From NCBI GenBank assembly GCA_019745565.1, contig JAIESW010000003.1, positions 124,001 to 188,000 of the forward strand: DNA of 64,000 nucleotides. Direction: 5' to 3'. A program made the position numbers and the translations under genes. Below the pieces are notes generated by a model, which was not told the origin of the DNA, made no database searches, and was given only the letters and a program-made list of their open reading frames with translations. Below, in pieces: positions 16,447-25,095 of the stretch (position 1 is the first letter of the stretch; each line of letters begins with the position of its first letter). The DNA is from Burkholderiales bacterium (lineage in GTDB: Bacteria; Pseudomonadota; Gammaproteobacteria; Burkholderiales; Ga0077523).

Positions 16447-17709
16447 ATGTGGCAGCGTGTGCGGGCGTGGATGCAGGGGCGCGTCGCGATGGCGGGGGGA
16501 GCGATCGCGTCGCAGGGAACGAGGGCTTTCACGGCGCGCACGTTCCGGCGGTGGGCCGCGCTGATCGGAGCCATCGGCGTCGCGTGGGGCGGCTACCTGC
16601 TGCTCCGTGACGCGCCGGTGCAGGGAGTCGGTCCGGGCGAGGTGGCGCTGCGGGTGAATCGCTACACCGGCAGCACCACGGCGGTCGGTGAAGGCTCGGT
16701 CGTCATCGTGCCCGCGGTGCACGAGCTCCGGCGGATTCCGCTGCGCGAGCGGACCTACCGCGCTGCAGGCAGCGTCACTACCGAGGCGCCCTTCCAGTCC
16801 GTCGAAGGGCTGTCGTTCTCGGCCGATCTGGTGGTGCGCTACGCGCTCGACCGCGGTCGCGTAATGACGGTGGCGGCCACGCTCCCCTCCGACGTGGACG
16901 GCGAGATCGTCGCCCCGCGCGTGCAGGGCGTGATCTACAAGGTCTTCTCGCGCTACACCATGCGCGAGATCTTCTCCACGAAACGCGCCGACATCCAGCA
17001 GGCCATCGAGACCGAACTGGCTCCGCTGCTCGCCGCCGACGGCGTGACCCTGCGCGCGGTGACCATCGGCAAGATCGAGCTGCCGGCCGATTATCGCGCC
17101 GGGCTCGAACGGCTGCTGGCCGAGGAGCTGGCGGCGGAGAAGATGCGCTACACGCTGGAGTTGAAGGACAAGCAGGTGAAGCAGTCCGAACTGGAGGCCG
17201 AGGCGGAGAAGGTGCGCCGCGAGAAGGCCGCGGAAGCGGCGGGCAACGAGCAGATGATCGCCGCGCGCGCCCAGGCCGAAGCGATGAAGCACGTGCTGCC
17301 CTTCAAGCAGAAGCAGATCGAACAGCGCCAACTCGAAGCGCAGGCCGAGAAGGTGGCCCGGGTGCAGGCTGCCGAAGCGAACGCGGAAGCGCGCCGCATC
17401 GAGGCGAACGGCGAGGCGGATTCACGCCGCAAGCTGGCGGAAGCGGAGGCCTACCGGCTGGAGGTCACCGGCAAGGCGGTGAGCGAGCAGCTTGCCCGAG
17501 ACGGCGCGCTCATCTCGCGCAATCCGCTGCTCATCCAGAAGACCATGGCCGACAAGCTGTCGGACAAGATCTCGGTAATCATCGCGCCGCCGCCATCCGA
17601 CGGCGGCTTCATCGGCGCGGCGCTGCTGGGCGCCAACACGCGCCCCGCGGTGCGTCCGGTCAACACCGTGCGCGACACCGAACCCGCCGTCGAGGAGGAA
17701 GTGCAATGA
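16447..17709 (+). CDS. SPFH/Band 7 domain membrane protein
   Basis: A 420-residue protein with one N-terminal membrane segment (about 36-53), an SPFH/prohibitin domain (about 60-220), and a long alanine/glutamate-rich coiled coil (about 215-350). It closes with a short region containing ISRNPLLIQKTMADKLSDKISVIIAPP, typical of prohibitin-like proteins. Such proteins oligomerise at the inner membrane and organise microdomains or protease complexes. The ATG at 16447 is chosen because AGGAGG lies 11 bp upstream, although the frame is open further left. It overlaps the next gene by 4 bp (ATGA), so the two products are expected to work together. Confidence 0.87.
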   Translation: MWQRVRAWMQGRVAMAGGAIASQGTRAFTARTFRRWAALIGAIGVAWGGYLLLRDAPVQGVGPGEVALRVNRYTGSTTAVGEGSVVIVPAVHELRRIPLRERTYRAAGSVTTEAPFQSVEGLSFSADLVVRYALDRGRVMTVAATLPSDVDGEIVAPRVQGVIYKVFSRYTMREIFSTKRADIQQAIETELAPLLAADGVTLRAVTIGKIELPADYRAGLERLLAEELAAEKMRYTLELKDKQVKQSELEAEAEKVRREKAAEAAGNEQMIAARAQAEAMKHVLPFKQKQIEQRQLEAQAEKVARVQAAEANAEARRIEANGEADSRRKLAEAEAYRLEVTGKAVSEQLARDGALISRNPLLIQKTMADKLSDKISVIIAPPPSDGGFIGAALLGANTRPAVRPVNTVRDTEPAVEEEVQ

Positions 17710-19130
17710 TCAGCCTCGGCGCCCTGGCCCTGGTGGCCATCGTGAGCAGCGACCAGGTCGCGCTGCGTGCGGCACCGCGCGACTCCGCTCCACAACACGC
17801 TCTGCTCTGGCAGGGCGACAGCGTCGAGGTGCGCGGAGCCCGCCTCGACTACGTGCAGGTCTGGGACTATCGGCGCGAACGCGGCGGCTTCGTGAGGGCC
17901 TCGCAGCTGCGCACCCAGGCGCTGGTGCCGGAGAATGCGGACGCCCTGCTGACCATCGTGCGGTTTCTGCGCGACGCGCCGGGCGCGGAAGCGCAGGGCA
18001 TCGCCTACGTCGCGGCCTACCTGAAGGCCGCGCCGGGCAACACGATCGGCGCGGAAGCCTTCGACGCGTTGGGCGTGATGGCCGAGCGGCTCGCCCAACG
18101 CGCATCGGCGCGGCGCGGTCGCAACCCGGACCCGGTGCTCGCGGCACACCTCGAGATCGCCGCCAACTACGGCGTGGAGTTCACGAGCTTCGAGCGCAAC
18201 GGCCGCATGCAACTGTGCTACGAAGGCAACGCGTTCCGCCGCGTACTGGCACTGGGCGCGACGCCGGAGATGGAGGCCCGGGCAGCACTCGCGCTGACGC
18301 GGCACGACTGCATTCCGCCGACGATGCCGGCGGTGGAACGGCAACGACTGGACGATTGGCGCGGTGAAGTACTCGACCGCATCGACGTGGGTGCACTGCC
18401 ACAGCTGCTGCAGCAACGCATCCGCCTGCGTCGTGCTGGCGTGTGGGCGAGCCTCGCGCATCAGGCCGCGCGGCGCGGCGATCCCGCGGCCATTCCGGGT
18501 CAGCGTGCACTCGATGCATTGGCCGGCGTGACCCGCGATGACCTCTCGGAAAGCGATGCGTTCGACTACGCCGATGCGGCGGTGCGCACCGGCGCGTCTC
18601 GGTGGGCCGCGGAACCGGTCGTGCCAAGCGCACCTTCAGGACTCACCATCGAAACGGTCGCGGGTGAGCCGGGACAGACCTGCGTGCGTCTGGTGGATGG
18701 GCGCCGCCGCGATGCCGCGGGCGCAGCCGCGGTCCTGGCAGAACGCTGCACCTGGGGGGTGGTGTGGACCGCATCGGCGAGTACCAATGCGCAATCCACG
18801 GCCCTTGCCCTCGCCGTGCAGCCGCTCGATGCGTGGCGCGAACTGTGGCTGTTCCACAAGGACGGCGACGCCTGGCGCATCGACGTGCTGCCGCCCGCCT
18901 TTGACGATCCCGATGTGGGCTACCTGGAATTCGCCGGTTGGGTGCCGGCGGGCACGCACGTGTTGGCCGTGCGCGAAGCGAAGGTGGACGGACGGTTCAA
19001 GCGGAGCTACGAGTTGATCAACCTGGCGACGCTGGAGACGGAGAAGCGTGCGGATTCGCCGGAGGCGATCCGGTTGTTCAACAGGTGGCAGAGTCCGGTG
19101 TGGAAGCGGATGACGGTGAGTTTGCGATGA
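17706..19130 (+). CDS. Conserved hypothetical protein with N-terminal SH3-like domain
   Basis: A 474-residue protein. A short hydrophobic N-terminus is followed by a bacterial SH3-like segment (VALRAAPRDSAPQHALLWQG, then VEVRGARLDYVQVW up to about residue 70), a helical repeat-like middle part, and a C-terminal beta-rich part (from about 310) with TCVRLVDG and WELRELWLFHKDGD-like strands. I do not recognise the overall family. The 4-bp overlap with the SPFH gene makes it the likely partner of that membrane scaffold, probably facing the periplasm if the N-terminus acts as a signal. Confidence 0.7.
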   Translation: MISLGALALVAIVSSDQVALRAAPRDSAPQHALLWQGDSVEVRGARLDYVQVWDYRRERGGFVRASQLRTQALVPENADALLTIVRFLRDAPGAEAQGIAYVAAYLKAAPGNTIGAEAFDALGVMAERLAQRASARRGRNPDPVLAAHLEIAANYGVEFTSFERNGRMQLCYEGNAFRRVLALGATPEMEARAALALTRHDCIPPTMPAVERQRLDDWRGEVLDRIDVGALPQLLQQRIRLRRAGVWASLAHQAARRGDPAAIPGQRALDALAGVTRDDLSESDAFDYADAAVRTGASRWAAEPVVPSAPSGLTIETVAGEPGQTCVRLVDGRRRDAAGAAAVLAERCTWGVVWTASASTNAQSTALALAVQPLDAWRELWLFHKDGDAWRIDVLPPAFDDPDVGYLEFAGWVPAGTHVLAVREAKVDGRFKRSYELINLATLETEKRADSPEAIRLFNRWQSPVWKRMTVSLR

Positions 19131-19150
19131 GCCTGCGCTGAGGCACCGCT

Positions 19151-19240
19151 GCCCCCACCCTAACCCTCCCCCGGCAAAGCCGGGGGAGGGGACGTACGCC
19201 CCTTCCCCCACCTTCGGTGGGGGAAGGTTGGGATGGGGGC
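19151..19240. repeat. Dispersed palindromic repeat, CCCTAACCCTCCCCC family, copy A
   Basis: Two perfect hairpins in tandem: CCCTCCCCCGGC aaa GCCGGGGGAGGG and CCTTCCCCCACC ttc GGTGGGGGAAGG. They sit inside outer arms GCCCCCACCCTAACC and GGTTGGGATGGGGGC. Related copies lie at 20089-20203 and 41076-41194. It separates two convergent genes and could act as a bidirectional transcription stop. Confidence 0.85.
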
Positions 19241-19245
19241 AAGAA

Positions 19246-19998
19246 TTACCCCCGCACTTCCTTCAACGCCGCCGCCGCCGCACGAGCCAACAGGATGTAG
19301 TCGGTGCACAACCCGATCACGCGGTAGCCCTGGTCCATGTACGTCTTCGCGTGCGCAGGCGTGTGCGCGTAGATGCAGCGCGCGATGTCGCGCTTCTCGC
19401 ACGCCCGAATGATCTGCTGGATCGCCTGCTGCACTTCCGGGTCGTTGATGCGCCCGGGTTTGTTCATGCTGCCGGACAGATCGAACGGGCCGACGAACAC
19501 ACCGTCGATGCCCGGCACGTCGAGGATCGCGTCGATATTCCGCGCTGCCTCCACGTGCTCGATCTGCACGATCACCGCGATCTCGTCGTTCGCGCGCTGC
19601 ATGTACGAGTCGAAGTCCAGATCGAAGCGCTGCGCCCGTGTGATGCCGACGCTGCGCACGCCCATGGGCGGGTACTTGCAGCGATCGACAGCACGCTTCG
19701 CATCCTCCGCGTTGTTCACCAGCGGCACGATGATGCCGGTGGCGCCGATGTCGAGCGCTTTCTTGATGTAGGCCTCGTCGTTCCACGGCACGCGCACGAC
19801 ACACGGCACGCGGCTGTCCACCGCGGTGAGCAGCGTCAGCGCATCGCGCGCGTCCATGGGCGAGTGCTCGAGGTCCAGGAACAGCCACTCGTAGCCGGCC
19901 TCGACGAAGCACTCCGCCACTTCGGGCAACGGGATCTGCAGCAGGGTACCGACCAGCGGCCGCCCTTCCTTCAACTTCTTGCGGAACGACAAGCTCAT
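19246..19998 (-). CDS. HpcH/HpaI family aldolase
   Basis: A 250-residue class II aldolase of the HpcH/HpaI family, whose members cleave 4-hydroxy-2-oxo acids to pyruvate and an aldehyde. Seen: GTLLQIPLPEVAECFVEAGY at the N-terminus, FLDLEHSPMD with the catalytic His, VVRVPWND with the substrate Arg, and metal ligands in VIVQIEHVEA (Glu) and VFVGPFDLSGS (Asp). The length fits 4-hydroxy-2-oxoheptanedioate or 2-keto-3-deoxy-sugar-acid aldolases; the true substrate is not readable. It is a single gene flanked on both sides by copies of the same palindromic repeat. Confidence 0.92.
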   Translation of the reverse strand: MSLSFRKKLKEGRPLVGTLLQIPLPEVAECFVEAGYEWLFLDLEHSPMDARDALTLLTAVDSRVPCVVRVPWNDEAYIKKALDIGATGIIVPLVNNAEDAKRAVDRCKYPPMGVRSVGITRAQRFDLDFDSYMQRANDEIAVIVQIEHVEAARNIDAILDVPGIDGVFVGPFDLSGSMNKPGRINDPEVQQAIQQIIRACEKRDIARCIYAHTPAHAKTYMDQGYRVIGLCTDYILLARAAAAALKEVRG

Positions 19999-20088
19999 CT
20001 CACGCCTCCATCGGGGAAGCCGGAATGATAGCGGTCTCGCGATTCTCGGCGATCAGTCTCACGGGTCATCGCAGAGCGACCGATCGCT

Positions 20089-20203
20089 GCCCCCACCCTA
20101 ACCCTCCCCCAGCGCACTGGGAGATGGGATGCAAATCTTCGAGACGCGGTGATCGCGAGGCACTCCTTCCCCCACCATTGGTGGAGGAGGGCTGGGATGG
20201 GCC
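20089..20203. repeat. Dispersed palindromic repeat, CCCTAACCCTCCCCC family, copy B
   Basis: Begins GCCCCCACCCTAACCCTCCC and ends GGCTGGGATGGG, the same outer arms as copy A. The internal hairpins are decayed (CTCCCCCAGCGCACTGGGAGA; CCTTCCCCCACCATTGGTGG) and the spacer is longer. Copies A and B bracket the aldolase gene. Confidence 0.75.
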
Positions 20204-20205
20204 AG

Positions 20206-20622
20206 CTACCGATGCCCCACGAACTGCTGCAGCCAGCCGACCGCGTCTTCCTCGTTCGAGAACACCCGCCACGGAAACGGCGGGCGGTGGTACAGATCGA
20301 ACACCCGCACCGCGAGATTGCCCAGGCTCGATTCCGTGACCATGCCGGAAGCGCGGGTCAACGAAACCATCTCCAGGCTGGAGATGAAAGCAGCAGCCTG
20401 CACGTCCACCCGCCACACGCCCGGCAGGTGCACAAGCGTCACCTGCGGGGTCGATCCGAGCCGTTTGCGCGCCGCGAGCTCCGCCTTGACCAGTTCAAGC
20501 GTCACCACACCGGTGCCGCCGAAGTCCACGCGGACGATGCCCTCCTCGCCGAGCCACACTTTCGGTTCAACCAAGGATGGCCCCTTCGCGCGAAGGGAAA
20601 GCGAGCGCAAACATGCGCGCAA
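20206..20622 (-). CDS. Small STAS/DUF7793-like protein
   Basis: A 138-residue protein with PKVWLGEEGIVRVDFGGTGV near residue 20, an alternating beta/alpha middle (LVHLPGVWRVDVQAAAFI), and a C-terminal WRVFSNEEDAVGWLQQF segment. This pattern recalls STAS-like or DUF7793-type proteins, where the last motif is usually (T/R)xFTDEAEAxxWL. No catalytic residues can be named and the function is unknown. It lies 36 bp downstream of the methyltransferase gene, probably in the same transcript. The first 15 residues are of uncertain reality because no clear ribosome site decides the start. Confidence 0.5.
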   Translation of the reverse strand: MRACLRSLSLRAKGPSLVEPKVWLGEEGIVRVDFGGTGVVTLELVKAELAARKRLGSTPQVTLVHLPGVWRVDVQAAAFISSLEMVSLTRASGMVTESSLGNLAVRVFDLYHRPPFPWRVFSNEEDAVGWLQQFVGHR

Positions 20623-20658
20623 GGCTACCGTGTTCCATGGGGGAAGTGAACGACGGCG

Positions 20659-21462
20659 TCATCGTTGGCGGGTCGCGAGGAACAGGTGACGGTCGAGGCT
20701 GAAGAAGGTTTCACCCCGGTCGGCGCGGGCCCGGAGATCGTCCAGCCAGGCACGAGCGTCAAATTCTTCGACACTTCCGCACCGCGCGGCGTGCTCCGCA
20801 ATCAGCGCCATCATCTCCTCGCTATAGGTATGCTTGGCGTTCATCGTATTGACGATCGCCACGGCTTCGACTTTTTCGACTCGAAATCCGTGACGCGCAA
20901 GCATCGGGCCAAGTACCCGGGGAAGCTGCGGATGGGCGCAATGACTATCCCACGCGGCGAGCATCCTGCGCATCCGATCGGTGTCGTCGCTCGCCCAGAC
21001 GCACGACTCCCAATCGGTGTCGACCAGCAGCAGACGACCGCCCGGGCGCAACACGCGCTTCAGTTCATCGAGAGCGCGATCCACTGCCGGCACGTACTCC
21101 AGCACCTGGGTGCAGGTGACCGCATCGAAATGTTCCGTCGCACCCGGCAATGCAATCGCATCGGCCACGGCGAAGGCCGCCCACGGAAGGTTCGCGCACC
21201 GGCGCTGCGCGAGCGCCACCATGTTCGCCGACAGATCGACGCCGAAGACCTCGCCCTGCGGACCCACGGCGGCGGCTGCGCTCTGCGCAAGCAATCCGGG
21301 TCCGCAACCGACATCGAGCACGCGCTCACCCGGTTCCAGCGCCAACTGTTCGAGCGTCGCCTCCCGTTGACGCACCACATCGGCAGTGAGATACAACGCT
21401 TCGATGCGCCGTGCCTGGGACTCCGCCCCGAATTGCCGTAGCACCGCGTCATTGCCGGCCAT
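20659..21462 (-). CDS. Class I SAM-dependent methyltransferase
   Basis: A 267-residue methyltransferase of the Methyltransf_11/25 type. SAM motif I is VLDVGCGPGLLAQSAAAAVG (about 49-68); motif II is FGVDLSANMVALAQ; the post-motif is VTCTQVLEYV; a C-terminal lid contains NTMNAKHTYSEEMMALI. It resembles small-molecule O/C/N-methyltransferases of the UbiE/arsenite-methyltransferase neighbourhood, without the cysteine pattern of ArsM. Substrate unknown. The start is only 9 bp from the stop of the amidase gene, so the two are co-transcribed. Confidence 0.88.
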   Translation of the reverse strand: MAGNDAVLRQFGAESQARRIEALYLTADVVRQREATLEQLALEPGERVLDVGCGPGLLAQSAAAAVGPQGEVFGVDLSANMVALAQRRCANLPWAAFAVADAIALPGATEHFDAVTCTQVLEYVPAVDRALDELKRVLRPGGRLLLVDTDWESCVWASDDTDRMRRMLAAWDSHCAHPQLPRVLGPMLARHGFRVEKVEAVAIVNTMNAKHTYSEEMMALIAEHAARCGSVEEFDARAWLDDLRARADRGETFFSLDRHLFLATRQR

Positions 21463-21471
21463 TTGGCTGCT

Positions 21472-23040
21472 TCAGCCGCCGTCGAGCCGGTAGTCGAGCA
21501 GCTTCTCGACCCAGCAGCCGGCGGTCAGCACCCGGGCATCGGAACCGGGACGGCCCACCAGTTGCAGGCTCAACGGCAGTCCTGCCGCGTCAAAACCGCA
21601 CGGCAGCGCGAGCGCCGGTAATCCGGTCATGTTGAACGGCGAGCTGAAGCGCGTGAGCATGCCGGCCGCCGGCAACGTGCGGCCGCCGATGGTGAGCATG
21701 GGCTGGCCGACCTTCGGTGGTGCACACGGCAGCATCGGTGTCAGCAGCACGTCGTTCTCACCGAGCGCGCGCAGCAGCGCGTCGCGCACTTCGCGCCGGA
21801 CTCGCTGCGCCTTCACGTATTCGATCGCCAGGAAGAACTGGCCGATCTCGAGACGCAGGCGAACGTCGTCGCCCAGGCGGTCGCCGGTGCCTTCCAGCAG
21901 ATGCCAGTTGGCTTGGGCGGCTTCCGCCGACATCGTGATGAACTGCGCACCCGGTGCAAGTGCCAGCTCGGGAATCTGCACTTCGCGCACCGTCGCACCG
22001 GCCGCACGCAATGCGCCGGTGACGGCGTCCATGCGGCTCGCCACGGCCGGCTCGACGTCGTCGTCGAAGAACCCGCGGATGCGCACGAACGACGGCGTCA
22101 CCACCGGCACGTCGCATGCGCTGCCGGTCTTCGAGCCTGCGAGGGTCTCGAACATGAGGGCTGCATCCGCGACGCTGCCGGCGATGGGTCCCACATGATC
22201 GAGCGACCATGCGAGCGGATACACGCCACTCTTGTCCACCACACCGTAACCGGGCTTGAAGCCCACGATGCCGCAGCAGGCCGCCGGAATCCGGATCGAT
22301 CCGCCCGTGTCGGTCCCCACGGCGAGCGGCGCAATGCCCGCGGCGACGATCGCGGCAGACCCACCGCTGGAGCCGCCCGGCAGTTGTTGCGGAAACCTCG
22401 GATTGACCACCGCGCCGAAGTGCGGATTCGCGCTGGTCACACCGTAGGCGAGCTCGTGCAGGTTCGCGAGTCCGAAGATGACGGCCCCGCTTGCCCGCAG
22501 CCGTGCCACGACCGCGGCATCGTGCTCCGCCATGACCGCTTCGCACGAGCGCGTTCCGAGACTCATCCGATAGCCGCGCACCGGCATCAGATCCTTGATC
22601 GCGACCGGCACACCAGCGAGCGGACCGGGGTCCACCCGCTCGCGCACGCGCGCATCGATCGCTTCCGCCTGGCGCAGCACGTCGTCCTCGTCCAACGCGG
22701 TGAAGGCGTTGAGATGGCGCGAAGCGCGCGCCGCTTCGAGGCTCGCCTGAGCCACGTCGACCGCCCGGGTCTCACGCGCACGGATGCGGTGCGCGAGCTG
22801 CGCTGCGCCGGTCCCCTCGCCGGGGTTCGTTCGTTCCACCGCCAGCGGATTGAAGGAGGACTCCACGACCGGCGGCACGATCGGATCCGCCGTCGCCAGC
22901 GCCATCTCGATGGCCTGGATGTCCGCGAAGCTCCAGGCGAGCCGCTGGTGCCACAGATCGCGACGGGAAGAGTCGGCTGCACCGCGCAATGCGTTGGCAG
23001 CTTCCATGAATTGAGGAAAGCGCGAGTAGTCGATGGTCAT
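21472..23040 (-). CDS. Amidase (amidase signature family)
   Basis: A 522-residue amidase-signature hydrolase. The Ser-cisSer-Lys triad is visible: Lys149 in VAIKDLMP, the cis-Ser within PGGSSGGSAA (about 224) and the nucleophile Ser248 in GTDTGGSIRIPA. Members hydrolyse carboxamides to acids and ammonia, or act as glutaminase subunits such as GatA; no gatB or gatC is adjacent, so a catabolic or detoxifying amidase is more likely. The ATG at 23040 opens a reasonable N-terminal helix; the frame continues upstream to 23136 only through a dispersed repeat, so that extension was rejected. Confidence 0.9.
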   Translation of the reverse strand: MTIDYSRFPQFMEAANALRGAADSSRRDLWHQRLAWSFADIQAIEMALATADPIVPPVVESSFNPLAVERTNPGEGTGAAQLAHRIRARETRAVDVAQASLEAARASRHLNAFTALDEDDVLRQAEAIDARVRERVDPGPLAGVPVAIKDLMPVRGYRMSLGTRSCEAVMAEHDAAVVARLRASGAVIFGLANLHELAYGVTSANPHFGAVVNPRFPQQLPGGSSGGSAAIVAAGIAPLAVGTDTGGSIRIPAACCGIVGFKPGYGVVDKSGVYPLAWSLDHVGPIAGSVADAALMFETLAGSKTGSACDVPVVTPSFVRIRGFFDDDVEPAVASRMDAVTGALRAAGATVREVQIPELALAPGAQFITMSAEAAQANWHLLEGTGDRLGDDVRLRLEIGQFFLAIEYVKAQRVRREVRDALLRALGENDVLLTPMLPCAPPKVGQPMLTIGGRTLPAAGMLTRFSSPFNMTGLPALALPCGFDAAGLPLSLQLVGRPGSDARVLTAGCWVEKLLDYRLDGG

Positions 23041-23057
23041 GGTTTCGTATCGTTCCA

Positions 23058-23140
23058 GGCAGCCCGCGCCGGGCCGCCCCAAGCGGGCTGGCCCCCTTGG
23101 GGGGAGGGGCCACAGGCCCGTCGGGGGGGCTGTCACCTCA
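23058..23140. repeat. GC-rich palindromic repeat ending at a stop codon
   Basis: Contains GGGCCGCCCCAAGCGGG and GGCCCCTTGGGG-type palindromes, then CACAGGCCCGTCGGGGGGGC and TGTCACCTCA. The last three bases are the stop codon of the minus-strand DUF599 gene. Its right-hand part recurs at 870-900, again ending on a stop codon. Similar elements are common between genes in Burkholderiales. Confidence 0.75.
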
Positions 23141-23839
23141 TTCCTCGGCCAGGGTGCGCAAGGCGGTGGACTGGAACTCGCGGTGATACAGCACCAGCAC
23201 GACCCAGCTCGTCGCCATCATCCACATCCAGGGATTGAGGAACCACGTCATGGCCGCGAGCGAAAAATAGTACGCACGCAGCCCGTTGTTGAAGCTCTCT
23301 GCCGCGAGCGTCGTAGTGCGGACGGCTCGTTCCACGAACCGTTCGTGTTCGCCGCTCTTCGCCTCCGGCGGCGGCGCACCGCCTATCATCACGGAGCAAA
23401 AGTGATAGAGCCGCAGCGACCAGGTGAACTTGAAGAACGCGAACACGAATACTCCGACCAGCAGCAGCACCTTGATGTCCCAGAGCTGCTCGGAACTGAT
23501 GCGGTTGAAGGGCAACTCGGCCATCACCGACGCGACCTTCTCGGTGGTGCCGAGCAGCGCCAGCAACCCGCCCAGGATCAGCAGCGTGGTGGAAGCGAAG
23601 AACGTGGACCCGTTGGAGAGGTTGGTGAGGATGTTCACGTCGCCGATCCGAACGTCGCGCACCGTCACCGCCTGCATCCACATCCGGCGGAACTTGCCCA
23701 TCTGGCTCAGCAGGCTCGGCATGGTTCGTCCGCGCCAGCCGGCGAAAGTCACGTAACCCGCCCACCACACGAAGAACCACGCCAACGCGATCCAGTCGAG
23801 CGGCCCGAGCGGCAGAAAGTTGAGCGTGCGGGGCAGCAT
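23138..23839 (-). CDS. DUF599 family membrane protein
   Basis: A 233-residue integral membrane protein with about four hydrophobic segments (near 12-32, 82-100, 120-142 and 195-220). It carries the conserved DUF599 features: FAGWRGR after the first helix, DVNILTNLSNGSTFFASTTL before the second, and FNNGLRAYYFSLAAMTWFLN near the end. Function unknown. Its stop codon coincides with the end of a dispersed repeat shared with the DUF2252 gene. It lies 31 bp downstream of the FIST-domain gene on the same strand. Confidence 0.9.
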   Translation of the reverse strand: MLPRTLNFLPLGPLDWIALAWFFVWWAGYVTFAGWRGRTMPSLLSQMGKFRRMWMQAVTVRDVRIGDVNILTNLSNGSTFFASTTLLILGGLLALLGTTEKVASVMAELPFNRISSEQLWDIKVLLLVGVFVFAFFKFTWSLRLYHFCSVMIGGAPPPEAKSGEHERFVERAVRTTTLAAESFNNGLRAYYFSLAAMTWFLNPWMWMMATSWVVLVLYHREFQSTALRTLAEE

Positions 23840-23870
23840 GGGATCAGTGCGCCTGCGGCGTCGCGGCCGG

Positions 23871-25007
23871 TCAGAGGAACAGCGTCAGGACGCCGGTATA
23901 GCCGTACAGGCGGTTGTGCGAGATTTCGCCGTTGCAGTAGAAGCCCACGATGGGCAGGTCGCCCAGCCCTTCGCGGATCATCGCGAGTTCCCGGGAGGTT
24001 TCGCCGAACAGGCTGGCGCCGCGGCCGAGGCACGAGAAATAGATGCCGCCGCGCGGGCGCGTGTACAGGCCGCTCTTGATGCTGTCCAGCATGCGTGCCA
24101 TGTCCTCGACCGCCGACCGGCGATCGCGCCGGCAGAACATCACCTTGCCGCCCTTGCGGACCACTTCGCCCACGGCGACGAGGCGGCGCTCGGCATCGAC
24201 GCCCACCACGTTGCGCACCACGTAGTCGCCGGTCTCACTGTCGGAGACCGGGAGCGCGGCGAACACGGTGCCGCCGAGGCGATCGAGATCGCGCGCGCCC
24301 GTGAGCCCGGCTTCCTCGCGCAACACATCCAGCGCCGGGCGACCGTCGAGCTCGATCAGCACGTTGCGTTGCACTTCCGTGACGGCGTGCGGTTCGCCCA
24401 GCGGCGAGCAACCCTGCGTGAGCCGCGTCGCGATCACGACCTGGTCGGTGAACACGACCCCGGAAAGTCCGCCTTCCCAGACGCCGTCCGCCACCTGGGC
24501 ATGCGCCGCGCGTGAACTGGTGAGGCCACCCACCACGAAACCACTCTCCAGCCGACGGGAAAGTTCGGTGAGCAAGGCGGAGAGCATCGCGTTGCGCGGA
24601 TCGACGTGCACGATCGCGAAATTGCCGGCGACGGCACCGACGGTGAGCGGATCGCGGGCGAGATCGGCCGGCGTGCGCAGCGACGACAGCACCCGGAACG
24701 ATCCGGCCGGGAAGCTGCCCAGCATGATCGCCATGGCACCTTCGTCCAGGTACTCGCGGCCCGTGACGCAGATGCCGATCCCGACGGTGCCGACCCAATG
24801 GTCGATGCCGGTACGGGCTCGCAGCAACTCGAGCAGTTCACTCATGCGCGCGGCGTACGCATCGGTCACATACACGAACCCCAGGTTGGCATCCGGCGCC
24901 ACTGGCCCGATGCGCTCCAGGCATTCGGCCGCGGCGATCCGCCAATGGGGCGACGCGGCGTGCGCGAATGCGAAGGACTCGGCGACGGACTGCTGTTGCG
25001 TGGACAT
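23871..25007 (-). CDS. FIST N/C-domain signal-sensing protein
   Basis: A 378-residue protein of the FIST family (F-box and intracellular signal transduction), a putative small-ligand sensor often linked to amino acid sensing. The N-terminal FIST_N part contains WVGTVGIGICVTGREYLDEG and the FIST_C part ends with YFSCLGRGASLFGETSRELA and LPIVGFYCNGEISHNRLYGY, the last motif being highly typical. No kinase or cyclase domain is attached, so it would act through another protein. The start at 25007 was chosen because the extra upstream frame overlaps the divergent ppa gene. Confidence 0.88.
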   Translation of the reverse strand: MSTQQQSVAESFAFAHAASPHWRIAAAECLERIGPVAPDANLGFVYVTDAYAARMSELLELLRARTGIDHWVGTVGIGICVTGREYLDEGAMAIMLGSFPAGSFRVLSSLRTPADLARDPLTVGAVAGNFAIVHVDPRNAMLSALLTELSRRLESGFVVGGLTSSRAAHAQVADGVWEGGLSGVVFTDQVVIATRLTQGCSPLGEPHAVTEVQRNVLIELDGRPALDVLREEAGLTGARDLDRLGGTVFAALPVSDSETGDYVVRNVVGVDAERRLVAVGEVVRKGGKVMFCRRDRRSAVEDMARMLDSIKSGLYTRPRGGIYFSCLGRGASLFGETSRELAMIREGLGDLPIVGFYCNGEISHNRLYGYTGVLTLFL

Positions 25008-25095
25008 GGATTTCCCGGACGGTTCCAGATGCGGCGGTCGAGCGCGATCCGCGGCGGGAGGCAATAATAGCGACTTTTGATCGAGGAACTGCACG

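Noticed and set aside
19151..19240. CRISPR-like repeat
   Set aside because: Only paired hairpins with no regularly spaced direct repeats or spacers; it is a REP-type element.
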